This document shows, one piece after another, positions 1-5,909 of a stretch of 10,838 nucleotides of DNA (the stretch's first letter is position 1; each line of letters starts with the position of its first letter). This stretch comes from JBGSKY01 sp041740995 (lineage in GTDB: Bacteria > Planctomycetota > Planctomycetia > Pirellulales > Pirellulaceae). A program made the position numbers and the translations under genes. The stretch spans positions 1 through 10,838 of the forward strand of contig JBGSKY010000333.1 of NCBI GenBank assembly GCA_041740995.1, read 5' to 3'. The notes under the pieces were generated by a model. It saw nothing but the letters and a program-made list of their open reading frames with translations. It did not search any database and was not told the origin of the DNA.

Positions 1-50
1 TCCATGTCTTGGACGTAGATTTCAAACCAGCCAACAGGGTTGCGATTCAT
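1..50 (-). CDS. VOC family (glyoxalase-fold) protein, N-terminal fragment
   Basis: Only the first 16 complete codons are inside the window; the gene runs off the left edge. They read MNRNPVGWFEIYVQDM, the usual opening of small VOC-superfamily proteins (the N-P-V-G-W-F-E-I-Y-V strand that begins the first beta-alpha-beta-beta-beta module). The ATG lies in an ATGA overlap with the stop codon of the upstream YCII gene. A good AAGGAG ribosome binding site sits 7 nt before it, inside the YCII coding end, so the two are probably translationally coupled. VOC proteins include glyoxalases, dioxygenases and antibiotic-binding proteins; the substrate cannot be told from this fragment. Confidence 0.75.
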   Translation of the reverse strand, partial: MNRNPVGWFEIYVQDM

Positions 51-421
51 GGCAATTCTCCTTGATCTCGTTGTGGGAGTACGGGTAAATCGAAAAGCGG
101 TCGAATTTCGACAGTCCCTTTCTTGGCTGGCGGCAAGCGTGTGGCGATCGCGATCGCTTCGTCGAGGTTGTCCACATCGATAATGTAATAGCCGCCTAAA
201 TGTTCCGTTGTTTCAGCGAATGGTCCGTCAGTAATCTGTTTCTTGCCATCGCGGACACGAACGCTGGTAGCCGTCGTGACCGAATGCAACGGCGAGGCAG
301 CGAGCCACTTGCCTTGCTTTTCAAGTTCCTCGCTTATGCCCATCGACTCGATCATGCATTCCTTGCGTTCGTCTTCGGTCCATGACGATTCGGCACCGTA
401 GATGAGTAACATATATTTCAT
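47..421 (-). CDS. YCII-related (DGPF-domain) protein
   Basis: A 124-residue protein of the YCII/DGPF family (YciI-like, ferredoxin-like fold). It opens with MKYMLLIYG, carries the signature DGPFAET followed by HLGGYYIID at about residues 65-82, and closes with a GTVEIRPL strand; this is full length for the family. The biochemical role of such DGPF proteins is largely unknown, though the YciI fold has a proposed enzymatic His-Asp pair. The ATG at 421 has an AGGA site 7 nt upstream. The gene overlaps the following VOC gene by ATGA. DGPF proteins are known partners of ECF42-type sigma factors, but no sigma factor lies in this window. An array of TAATCT-type hexamers starts 10 bp upstream of the start codon. 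Confidence 0.88.
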   Translation of the reverse strand: MKYMLLIYGAESSWTEDERKECMIESMGISEELEKQGKWLAASPLHSVTTATSVRVRDGKKQITDGPFAETTEHLGGYYIIDVDNLDEAIAIATRLPPAKKGTVEIRPLFDLPVLPQRDQGELP

Positions 422-431
422 GGTTCGTTCC

Positions 432-479
432 TAATCTTAATCCTACTCTTAATCTTAATCTTACTCATAATCGTAATCT
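432..479. repeat. Hexanucleotide tandem array, eight copies
   Basis: Eight consecutive 6-bp units occupy exactly 48 bp: taatct, taatcc, tactct, taatct, taatct, tactca, taatcg, taatct. The consensus is TAATCT (AGATTA on the minus strand). The array lies between the four-helix-bundle gene stop and the YCII start, and ends 10 bp before the YCII start codon. Copy-number change by slippage could alter the leader of the YCII gene. A short degenerate array of the same type occurs on the other side of the four-helix-bundle gene. Confidence 0.9.
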
Positions 480-509
480 CTTTCCCTTGAGTCCCCCTCC
501 GCCGTACAC

Positions 510-875
510 TCAATACTTTCGTTCGTCCGAGTTTGCTTTAATCAGCCCTACGAGCATTGTGACGATCTCAACCAACATCAACTTGCCTTCAATGGTGCGA
601 GTCGCTTCGATCAATCGCTTTGCGACCAGTACGTCCAAAGCTGCGGCGCACTCCAACGCCGACCCACGTGCGTTGTCGAAGTACTTGCAACGATCTGCTG
701 GCGTAAACTTTCCGTTGCCTTCAGCTATGTTCAGGGGTATCGAAGTCGATGAACGCTCCAATTGGTTGTTAGCGGCGATGCCTTTGGGGATCGATTCATG
801 GAGACCAGTCGTCCATGCGAAAAATGTGATGGACGATTGGTAAAAATTTAGTTTTTCGTGATCAAATTGCTTCAA
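510..875 (-). CDS. Four-helix-bundle protein (S23/IVS-encoded type)
   Basis: A 121-residue protein of the four-helix-bundle family first described from intervening sequences of 23S rRNA. Family hallmarks are visible: an aromatic N-terminus (FDHEKLNFYQ), NQLERSSTSIPLNIAEGNGK around residues 37-56, then DRCKYFDNARGSALECAAAL and a final amphipathic helix. Nothing around it is 23S rRNA, so this is one of the free-standing copies common in planctomycetes, Bacteroidetes and cyanobacteria; the function is unknown. The start is TTG at 875, preceded 6 nt upstream by GGGGAG, and an in-frame stop lies four codons farther upstream. The gene interrupts a run of YCII-type genes and is flanked by related hexamer repeats, which suggests insertion as a unit. 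Confidence 0.88.
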   Translation of the reverse strand: MKQFDHEKLNFYQSSITFFAWTTGLHESIPKGIAANNQLERSSTSIPLNIAEGNGKFTPADRCKYFDNARGSALECAAALDVLVAKRLIEATRTIEGKLMLVEIVTMLVGLIKANSDERKY

Positions 876-891
876 ATCTAGCTCCCCTACT

Positions 892-909
892 TAGTCGCAA
901 TCTTAATCA
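892..909. repeat. Degenerate hexamer repeat upstream of the four-helix-bundle gene
   Basis: Three units, tagtcg, caatct and taatca, match the TAATCT pattern of the longer array at 432-479. They sit about 17 bp upstream of the TTG start of the four-helix-bundle gene, so the gene is bracketed by the same repeat type. The similarity is short and could be chance. The rest of the gap to the next gene (910-1079) shows nothing recognisable. Confidence 0.45.
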
Positions 910-1079
910 TTTCGGTGTTGACGCCGCATCTGCGATCAAACGGACATCGGAGATTGCGATTAGGTGTAGTCGATTGGGTATCGATCAAATCGACATCGCA
1001 AGAAAACGAATTGTTCATTGTAACGGCGAGGCGTATTACGCGCAAACGAGCGAAATTTGCGATGATCGTGTCGCAAGGC

Positions 1080-1937
1080 TTAGTTCCAGTTGTCAATCTT
1101 CAAGTCATTTGGGGACGGCAAACCGTTGCCATGTTCCAAAAACTGCTTCAAACTCAGTAAGAACGTCGCCCACTTCATGCTGCAATGTGCTGTGAATTCG
1201 ACCGCATCGCGCCACTTGCTGTGACTGAAATTCACAATCGAATATTCACCTTCTTGCTTGAGAGCGAATGTAACCTCCGTCCCAATCCATTCTTCAGGTC
1301 CAGACTCAAAAAACCAATGAACGTGACAATCAGGCTGAAGCGAGACAACCCTGATTTGCATCGACCCCATTTCCATCCCGTCGATGCTCAGGAATCGCGA
1401 TTGAAACGTTCCGCCAATTTTCGACTCGCCAGTCACTTCACGAGTCCACCAACTGGCGACACCTTTCACGGTTGCGAGTGCTTCGTACACCGTTGCCATC
1501 GGGGTTTTGATTCCAATCCGATGAATGATACTTACGGAGCTATTCCTGTCTTTTGTGGATACTGTATCGCGAGCGGCAATTAGCTTGTTGGTTTCTTCAT
1601 CAGCGGGGCGAATTTCAAATGGCCCAACCTTCACGCCAGGATGCTGCGACATCAATGCGATGGCGTGATTCAAATCGCGTGCTTCCAACAGAAGTATTCC
1701 TCCGAGCATTTCCTTTGTCTCGGCGTACGGCCCATCGGTGACATCGACCGAGGCATTCTTCATCCGCAGTGTCACGGCATTTCTCGCAGATTGCAGCGCT
1801 TCGCCACCAAGAAAGTGCCCGCCACGACGCAGTTCATCGTCGTAGGCGAAACATTCCTTCATCATTCGCTGGCCTTCTGCCTCTGACAACGCTTCGTACT
1901 TGGATTCCTCAATGAATCCCATGCAAACAAACTTCAT
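1080..1937 (-). CDS. YCII-SRPBCC (AHSA1-type) fusion protein
   Basis: A 285-residue protein with two domains. Residues 1-115 are a YCII/DGPF domain: MKFVCMGFIEESKYEALS at the start, DGPYAET at 68-74, LGGILLLEA, and VGPFEIRPA near 104-112. Residues about 133-272 are an SRPBCC/AHSA1 (START-like ligand-binding) domain: SVSIIHRIGIKTPMATVYEAL, ASWWTREV, GGTFQSRF, EEWIGTEVTFAL, WATFLLSLKQFLEHG. The reading frame is open up to 2090, but the ATG at 1937 is preferred. It has an AGGAG site 8 nt upstream, the family N-terminus begins there, and the upstream stretch is a repeat hairpin. Each domain normally occurs alone, often in the same operon, so the fusion suggests a common substrate or product. No signal peptide is apparent. 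Function is unassigned. Confidence 0.87.
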   Translation of the reverse strand: MKFVCMGFIEESKYEALSEAEGQRMMKECFAYDDELRRGGHFLGGEALQSARNAVTLRMKNASVDVTDGPYAETKEMLGGILLLEARDLNHAIALMSQHPGVKVGPFEIRPADEETNKLIAARDTVSTKDRNSSVSIIHRIGIKTPMATVYEALATVKGVASWWTREVTGESKIGGTFQSRFLSIDGMEMGSMQIRVVSLQPDCHVHWFFESGPEEWIGTEVTFALKQEGEYSIVNFSHSKWRDAVEFTAHCSMKWATFLLSLKQFLEHGNGLPSPNDLKIDNWN

Positions 1938-1970
1938 TGTTTCGTCTCCTGTCGAGTGAGTTTGAACGGA

Positions 1971-2030
1971 AGTGGCGTAAGCTTTCAGCTTGCGCTCTGG
2001 ACTTCTCACAAGCTGGAAGCTTAAGCCGCT
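1971..2030. repeat. Inverted repeat (REP-like hairpin) with AAGCTT arms
   Basis: Two 24-nt arms (1971-1994 and 2007-2030) pair at about 20 of 24 positions around a 12-nt loop. The core arms are TAAGCTTTCAGCTTG and CAAGCTGGAAGCTTA, with one mismatch in 15. It lies between the DUF1579 stop and the YCII-SRPBCC start, where it could stabilise or end the upstream transcript. No T-run follows on the minus strand, so a simple intrinsic terminator is less likely than a dispersed palindromic element. Confidence 0.75.
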
Positions 2031-2100
2031 GGTGAGTAGTCGAATCGCAATCGCGAGAATCGACATCGTTCTGAAAAATTTCCCAAACATCCAGATCGCG

Positions 2101-2574
2101 TTAGCTTCGCGCGTGTTTTCCGCTCATGAACTGGACCCACTTGCCTTCGTCGGATTGAAATTCGCTAGTGAAAAGCCAATGGTCGTTGTCGATGATTGCG
2201 ATTGTGTCGCGATACTTGCATGTTCCAGTGCCAACGAACGCTGGCCCTTCCGAATCGAGTGGCAACCGTTTTCCAGTCGCGTCGAGAACGCCGCGGTACG
2301 GCCAGATGTTTGCCATCATCGAACCGATGAACGTTCCGACATACTGGCTTTGAGCTGGATCAAAACCTAGCGTCATGATCGACGACCACGCTCCGCCGTC
2401 TGGCGACTGGCCACTGCTTTCACAGATCAACCACATCCCACCGAGCGACCGACAGGTCATTGCGCCGCGGGTCGTCGCCTGGCTGCCATCGGGCATCTGA
2501 CAATTGTGCTCGAATGTCCAGTTGCCGATCAACTGTTCGAGCCATTTGTGTTCCGATTGTGGTTTTGCAAACAT
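2101..2574 (-). CDS. DUF1579 family protein
   Basis: A 157-residue protein matching the DUF1579 family by pattern: MFAKPQSEHKWLEQLIGNW at the N-terminus, then RSLGGMWLI, MTLGFDPAQSQYVGTFIGSM, GVLDATGKRLPLDSEGPAF, and a terminal GKWVQFMSGKHAR. The fold is probably a lipocalin-like beta barrel; the role is unknown. The frame is open to 2619, but the family N-terminus begins at the ATG at 2574, which has AGGAG 10 nt upstream. It is the first gene of the leftward run and is divergent from the SRPBCC-ArsR unit, with 177 nt between start codons. DUF1579 genes are frequent neighbours of YCII, VOC and SRPBCC genes. Confidence 0.85.
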   Translation of the reverse strand: MFAKPQSEHKWLEQLIGNWTFEHNCQMPDGSQATTRGAMTCRSLGGMWLICESSGQSPDGGAWSSIMTLGFDPAQSQYVGTFIGSMMANIWPYRGVLDATGKRLPLDSEGPAFVGTGTCKYRDTIAIIDNDHWLFTSEFQSDEGKWVQFMSGKHARS

Positions 2575-2674
2575 AGTTTTAAAGCTCCTAAAATACTTGT
2601 AAAGTGCTTGACTTCCCAATCAGTCGAACGTGGCAGTCCAAAATCGACACGACGCAAATTTTCTTTTGGATGTC

Positions 2675-2704
2675 TTGTCACAACCCAACATCTTAACTTA
2701 TCAT
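2675..2704 (+). promoter_or_regulatory. Probable sigma-70-type promoter for the SRPBCC-arsR unit
   Basis: A TTGTCA -35 box (2675-2680; 5 of 6 to consensus) and a TATCAT -10 box (2699-2704; 5 of 6) are separated by 18 bp. The predicted start of transcription is near 2711, about 40 nt before the SRPBCC ATG. Planctomycete promoters are not well characterised, so this rests on the E. coli-like consensus only. Confidence 0.55.
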
Positions 2705-2721
2705 GCAACCTGAAGGTTGCA
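2704..2721. promoter_or_regulatory. Candidate operator dyad for the ArsR-type repressor
   Basis: TGCAACCT, a 2-nt centre (GA) and AGGTTGCA form a dyad with perfect 8-bp arms. It begins on the last base of the proposed -10 box and spans the predicted transcription start, the classical position for a repressor site. An ArsR-family gene is the second gene of the unit downstream. It could instead be a copy of a dispersed repeat; no second copy was noticed in this window. Confidence 0.5.
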
Positions 2722-2751
2722 CGAGATTGCTCTACAGAAATTGGATCACCC

Positions 2752-3216
2752 ATGAACAAAAGCTCAACGGATCGGATTGAAAAGCAGATAGAAGTCAACG
2801 CGAATGTGACGCGGGTTTGGCGGGCGATTACCGACTATCGCGAGTTCGGCCAGTGGTTTCGTGTCGAACTGGAAGGGCCTTTTATCGTCGGCGAGGTAGC
2901 TCGCGGTCAGATCACCTATCCAGGCTACGAACACGTTACGATGGAGGTGATCGTTGAGGCGATCGAACCGGAACATCGGTTTGCGTTTTGGTGGCGCCCT
3001 TACGCGATTGACCCGAAGGTCGATTATTCATCGGAGCCACGGACACTCGTCGAATTCACACTCGAAGAGACTTTCTCGGGCACGTTAGTGCGGGTTATCG
3101 AATCCGGTTTCGACGGTATTCCTGCCCATCGACGCGACGAAGCATTTCGCATGAATGACGGCGGTTGGGCTGCACAAGTTCAGAATATAAAGAACCATGT
3201 CGAAGCAAAACCTTAA
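2752..3216 (+). CDS. SRPBCC family (AHSA1/START-like) protein
   Basis: A 154-residue protein of the SRPBCC superfamily (AHSA1/COG3832 type), a helix-grip fold with a hydrophobic ligand cavity. Recognisable segments are DRIEKQIEVNANVTRVWRAI, YREFGQWFRVELEGPF, GQITYPGYEH, FAFWWRPYAIDP, TLVEFTLEETFSGTLVRV, ESGFDGIP and the closing helix FRMNDGGWAAQVQNI. The frame is open upstream to 2506, but homology begins at the ATG at 2752. It overlaps the following arsR gene by 20 nt. Such SRPBCC-ArsR pairs are common and usually autoregulated; the ligand is not known. Confidence 0.87.
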   Translation: MNKSSTDRIEKQIEVNANVTRVWRAITDYREFGQWFRVELEGPFIVGEVARGQITYPGYEHVTMEVIVEAIEPEHRFAFWWRPYAIDPKVDYSSEPRTLVEFTLEETFSGTLVRVIESGFDGIPAHRRDEAFRMNDGGWAAQVQNIKNHVEAKP

Positions 3217-3547
3217 ACAACCAAGCAAAGCAGACACCGGACGAAATGCCACGATCTTCGCGGCTCTGGGTGATGAAACGCGACTGCAATTGTTGTTGAA
3301 ACTTGGCACCGGCGCACCGCAGTCGATCAAACAATTGACTATGAATTTGCCAGTTACAAGGCAAGCCGTCACTAAGCACTTGAGAGTTCTTGAAAGCGCG
3401 AAATTCGTGACGCAGGAATCGCACGGCCGCGAGCGTCTTTTCGTCGCCCGGCTCGCTGCGATCGAAGAAGCTCAAGCAGTATTGAGAACCATCGCTGCAC
3501 AATGGGAAGATGCGCTGGTTCGTCTGAAGCGTTTTGTCGAAGAGTAG
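3197..3547 (+). CDS. ArsR-family winged-helix transcriptional regulator
   Basis: A 116-residue regulator of the ArsR/SmtB class. The winged helix is clear: ATIFAALGDETRLQLLLKLG, SIKQLTMNLPVTRQAVTKHL (recognition helix, about residues 46-66), RVLESAKFVTQESHGRERLF (wing), then a C-terminal dimerisation helix ending in RFVEE. The protein has no cysteine, so it is not a classic thiol metal sensor and belongs with the SRPBCC-linked ArsR repressors. Translation starts at 3197 inside the SRPBCC gene, without an obvious ribosome binding site, so coupled translation is likely. The predicted target is its own promoter region, where a dyad covers the start of transcription (2704-2721). Confidence 0.88.
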   Translation: MSKQNLKQPSKADTGRNATIFAALGDETRLQLLLKLGTGAPQSIKQLTMNLPVTRQAVTKHLRVLESAKFVTQESHGRERLFVARLAAIEEAQAVLRTIAAQWEDALVRLKRFVEE

Positions 3548-3588
3548 AAAACTCTAAAACCCCGCTATTTTCTACGCTAACTTCTTGA

Positions 3589-3795
3589 GTTGAAAAGTTG
3601 TCAAGGATCGTTGGCGAAGAAAACAAAGAGGCAGAATTGCCGTCTCGCATAGCGTTAACGATCGAACCCAATGGTGATGGCTGTACTGCGACGATCATTC
3701 ACGAAATGAACGCAAAATGGGCCGAGTATGTTGCTCGACTAAAAAATGGATTGAAACGAATGCTTGTGGCGGTAGGCGAGTTGGTTAGTACGTAA
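3589..3795 (+). pseudogene. SRPBCC (AHSA1-type) C-terminal remnant
   Basis: An open frame begins at 3589 just after an in-frame TGA and ends at 3795. It matches only the last 60 or so residues of AHSA1-type SRPBCC proteins: LPSRIALTIEPNGDGCTATI, HEMNAKWAEYVARLKNGLKR and a final helix. The first about 80 codons of the usual domain are missing. The only starts are a TTG at 3598 or internal codons, without a ribosome binding site. It is most likely what is left of a second SRPBCC gene that followed arsR, 41-50 nt downstream of it. Expression as a short stand-alone peptide cannot be excluded. Confidence 0.65.
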
Positions 3796-3817
3796 CAGTG
3801 AGCGGAGTCAAATATTC

Positions 3818-4234
3818 ATGAAGATGGACAAGAGTAAATACGACGCCGATGGCAACTTGAAGAACGGGAAGAAAACCGATCACTACAAGGGCGGAGAGGT
3901 CTGCTCAGTAGGCATGTACGTTGACGGCGAGAAAGAAGGTCTGTGGAAGTTCTATTTCAAGAACGGAAAGCTTCAATCGACTGGCAAGTACAAGCTAGAC
4001 AAGCTGGCCGGCAGTTGGAAATGGTATCGCGAGAATGGCGAGCTGATGCAAACCGGCTCTTTTGATTCTGAAGAAAAGAAGTCTGGAAAGTGGAAGCGTT
4101 ACTATCCCAATGGAACTCTTATGGACGAAGGCGAATTCACTGCGGGTAAGAAGATTGGCGAATGGAAACAGTACGATAAGCTCGGGGAGCTTAAGAAGAA
4201 GTCACATTACAAAGGATCGAGGAGACAAAGCTAA
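3818..4234 (+). CDS. MORN-repeat (YwqK-like) protein
   Basis: A 138-residue, strongly basic, soluble protein with four MORN_2-type repeats of about 24 residues (roughly 32-55, 56-79, 80-104, 105-128). Each has the pattern G-x-[WY]-K-x-Y-x-x-x-G-x-L, for example GLWKFYFKNGKL and GKWKRYYPNGTL. The family is annotated as YwqK antitoxin-like (COG2849) because some members neutralise a toxin, but no toxin gene adjoins it here, so only the repeat architecture is supported. The start at 3818 has a weak GGAG 12 nt upstream; an ATG two codons later is possible. No signal peptide or membrane segment is seen. Confidence 0.78.
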   Translation: MKMDKSKYDADGNLKNGKKTDHYKGGEVCSVGMYVDGEKEGLWKFYFKNGKLQSTGKYKLDKLAGSWKWYRENGELMQTGSFDSEEKKSGKWKRYYPNGTLMDEGEFTAGKKIGEWKQYDKLGELKKKSHYKGSRRQS

Positions 4235-4575
4235 TGCATACTCAATATTGCACAGCATCAAACCTAGAGGGTTTTATCGCAACCGACGGTTAATGAAAGC
4301 CGCACGACCGGCGGTACAAGACTGCTGGCCGTAATAGTCGGTGAAGAAAACACCTTCATTGGCGATTCCACAGAGGAGACATTTGAAAAGGGCTTAACGT
4401 GCTCTGGGCGAACCAAGCTAGTTATCGAATAACGAACTCTAGATGGCTTCCGCTGGCGAGTAGTATAACCAATTGTGGGAGTCTATTTCAGCTCATCCCT
4501 TACGTTCTGAAGAAACCAATCGAACCCAGCAACCGTCAGTCATTCTACTTTCGTTTGCACAGTTCGAACGCGAGA
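4235..4575. other. Non-coding stretch between the MORN gene and the aldolase pseudogene
   Basis: About 340 bp without a recognisable gene. One plus-strand frame is open from 4268 to 4432 (about 54 codons, ending FEKGLTCSGRTKLVIE) but has no ATG, GTG or TTG start with a ribosome binding site and resembles no family I know. A small dyad (gttat-cga-ataac) lies at 4421-4433. It may be eroded coding DNA. Confidence 0.4.
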
Positions 4576-5514
4576 TCATTTGCGAACGCAACCGCGACAA
4601 GTTGGCTGCACAATGCCGGCGCGGCCAGTAGACCGGCGGCTACCGCGTTCTTGTCTAAGCGTCCAAGGCGATCGCGTCATTCCTCGGATGTTGATGGCGT
4701 TCAATCTCGCTGAAGCAAGTTCAGCAGATTGGCCGCCTGCCTGGAACGCGATTCCAGTCACTGCGGCGACGACGGTTCGCAACAAACACTTTACCGTCGC
4801 ATCGGCGACTTCGTCCAAACCCGGATGCTCTGGGCAGGACAATCCGGGCAGTACGATGTTGGGCTTGAGAATCATTCCTTCTAGCGCGACACCTTCAACA
4901 CTAATCTGCTCGAAAACAGCCCGCAAGACTTCTTATGTCACACTCGCTCCGCGTTCAAAAGTATGCGTTCCGTCCATGATGACTTCCGGCTCGACGATCG
5001 GAACCAAACCGGCTTCCTGACACAGTGCGGCGTAGCATGCGAGGGCGTTGGCTGCAATGCAGCGTCGACTGGGCAGAAACTCGCTGATTGTTTTCACCGC
5101 TCGCCATTTGGCAAACTTCGCTCCCATTTGCGAATACTCCTCAAGGCGCTCTCGCAAACCATCGAGGCCTTCGGTGATCTTTTCGCCGGGATGTCCTGCC
5201 ATTTCCTTCGCGCCTGCATCTACTTTGATGCCGGGAATGATCCCCACATCGCTGAGCGCATTCGCGAACGGCCTGCCGTCGTTCAACTTTTGACGAATCG
5301 TCTCGTCGTACAAAATAGCGCCGCTGATGGATTTGCGAAGTCCCGGCGTCGTGACTATCAACTCGCGATAGGATCGGCGAGCCTCTGCAGTCTGCGGAAT
5401 GCCCAACTTTGCAAACCGCTTGTTGCAAGTCGGATTACTTTCATCCATCGCCAGCAAACCTTTGTCGCCGGCCATAAAAAGATTTGCAGTATCAGGCAAT
5501 GTTTTCGTAGTCAC
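4576..5514 (-). pseudogene. Class I fructose-bisphosphate aldolase, disrupted
   Basis: This matches class I fructose-bisphosphate aldolase, which splits fructose 1,6-bisphosphate to DHAP and glyceraldehyde 3-phosphate. The GTG at 5514 opens an excellent N-terminal half: GDKGLLAMDESNPTCNKRF (Asp of the active site), GIIPGIKVDAG (Lys), GAKFAKWRAV (Lys, Arg), LVPIVEPEVIMDG (Glu). A TAA at 4933-4935 stops it after 193 residues. The same frame then continues as EV-RAVFEQ, EGMILKPNIVLPG (the Schiff-base Lys, codon 217), FQAGGQSAELASARLNA and SPWTL. The TAA stands where a Glu codon is expected (GAA to TAA). Similarity fades after about 4657; the next in-frame stop is at 4576 and the last 45-50 residues of a 340-residue enzyme are missing. 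Two lesions argue for a true pseudogene. It overlaps the STAS gene by GTGA. Confidence 0.85.
4933..4935 (-). other. In-frame nonsense codon in the aldolase gene
   Basis: TAA at codon 194 of the aldolase frame, followed in the same frame by GAA GTC TTG CGG GCT GTT TTC. Family members have Val-Thr-Glu before this helix, so one G-to-T change on the coding strand explains it. It separates the intact front half, with Asp, Lys and Glu active-site residues, from the Schiff-base lysine 23 codons downstream. Confidence 0.8.
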
Positions 5515-5882
5515 TGGGCGCTGCTCCTAAGCCAGCTCAATGCGTCTTCGTATTCGGATTCCGAAAAGTGCTTGACGTCCGGATGAACTAGGTGAGCGGC
5601 AAACGTTGGTAGCGCGGTAAGCAGCCCGTTATCGCTAACGATTGCGAGACGTTTGATCTTCTGATGATAGTTTTCGATAAGTTGCAAGTGACTAATCGCG
5701 GCTTCAAGATTCAGCCAACCGGGGAAAGCCTTGGCGACAATCATCACTCCGGCCAGAGAATCATGCTTGGCAAGGTAGGGATCGATGTCTTGGACGACCG
5801 CTGCAAAGTCGGCTGTTTCCAGTGCGTCTGAAGGTTCGAGAATAAGAATTCCCTCGGCGGAGATTAAAGTGTGTTTGAGCAT
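5511..5882 (-). CDS. STAS/SEC14-like (SpoIIAA-like) protein
   Basis: A 123-residue protein of the SpoIIAA-like/STAS-SEC14 group (PF11964 type): a beta strand (GILILEPS), ALETADFAAVVQDIDPYLAK, LAGVMIVAKAFPGWLN, a helix (EAAISHLQLIENYHQKIKRL), AIVSDN, and the closing VKHFSESEYEDALSWL segment. Members are small cytoplasmic proteins of uncertain role. The ATG at 5882 has AGGA 7 nt upstream. Its TGA overlaps the GTG of the aldolase gene (GTGA), indicating translational coupling. It lies downstream of xfp on the same strand, beyond a 200-bp repeat region. It is intact although its coupled partner is broken. Confidence 0.8.
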   Translation of the reverse strand: MLKHTLISAEGILILEPSDALETADFAAVVQDIDPYLAKHDSLAGVMIVAKAFPGWLNLEAAISHLQLIENYHQKIKRLAIVSDNGLLTALPTFAAHLVHPDVKHFSESEYEDALSWLRSSAQ

Positions 5883-5909
5883 GACGTTTTCCTGACGATG
5901 AAAAAAACT

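Noticed and set aside
432..479. CRISPR array
   Set aside because: The repeat unit is only 6 bp and tandem with no spacers; no cas genes are present.
510..875. 23S rRNA intervening sequence
   Set aside because: The protein belongs to that family, but no rRNA sequence surrounds it.
1938..2090. N-terminal extension of the YCII-SRPBCC frame up to 2090
   Set aside because: The extension translates the REP-like hairpin. A proper AGGAG site and the family N-terminus point to 1937 as the start.
2506..2751. Upstream extension of the plus-strand SRPBCC frame
   Set aside because: It runs through the start of the opposite DUF1579 gene and the promoter/operator region, and has no SRPBCC homology.
3544..3575. 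Intrinsic terminator after arsR (gtagaaaa / ttttctac, 16-nt loop)
   Set aside because: The arms are AT-rich, the loop is long and no T-run follows, so a terminator call is not supported.
3818..4234. Toxin-antitoxin pair with the MORN-repeat protein as antitoxin
   Set aside because: No toxin-like gene adjoins it; the next segment is non-coding and the previous one is an SRPBCC remnant.
4933..4935. Programmed readthrough or recoding at the aldolase TAA
   Set aside because: TAA is not a selenocysteine or pyrrolysine codon, and the degenerate C-terminus after 4657 fits ordinary pseudogene decay better.
4963..5586. 207-codon plus-strand frame over the aldolase remnant
   Set aside because: It is a shadow of the aldolase and STAS genes on the other strand, which carry clear family motifs.
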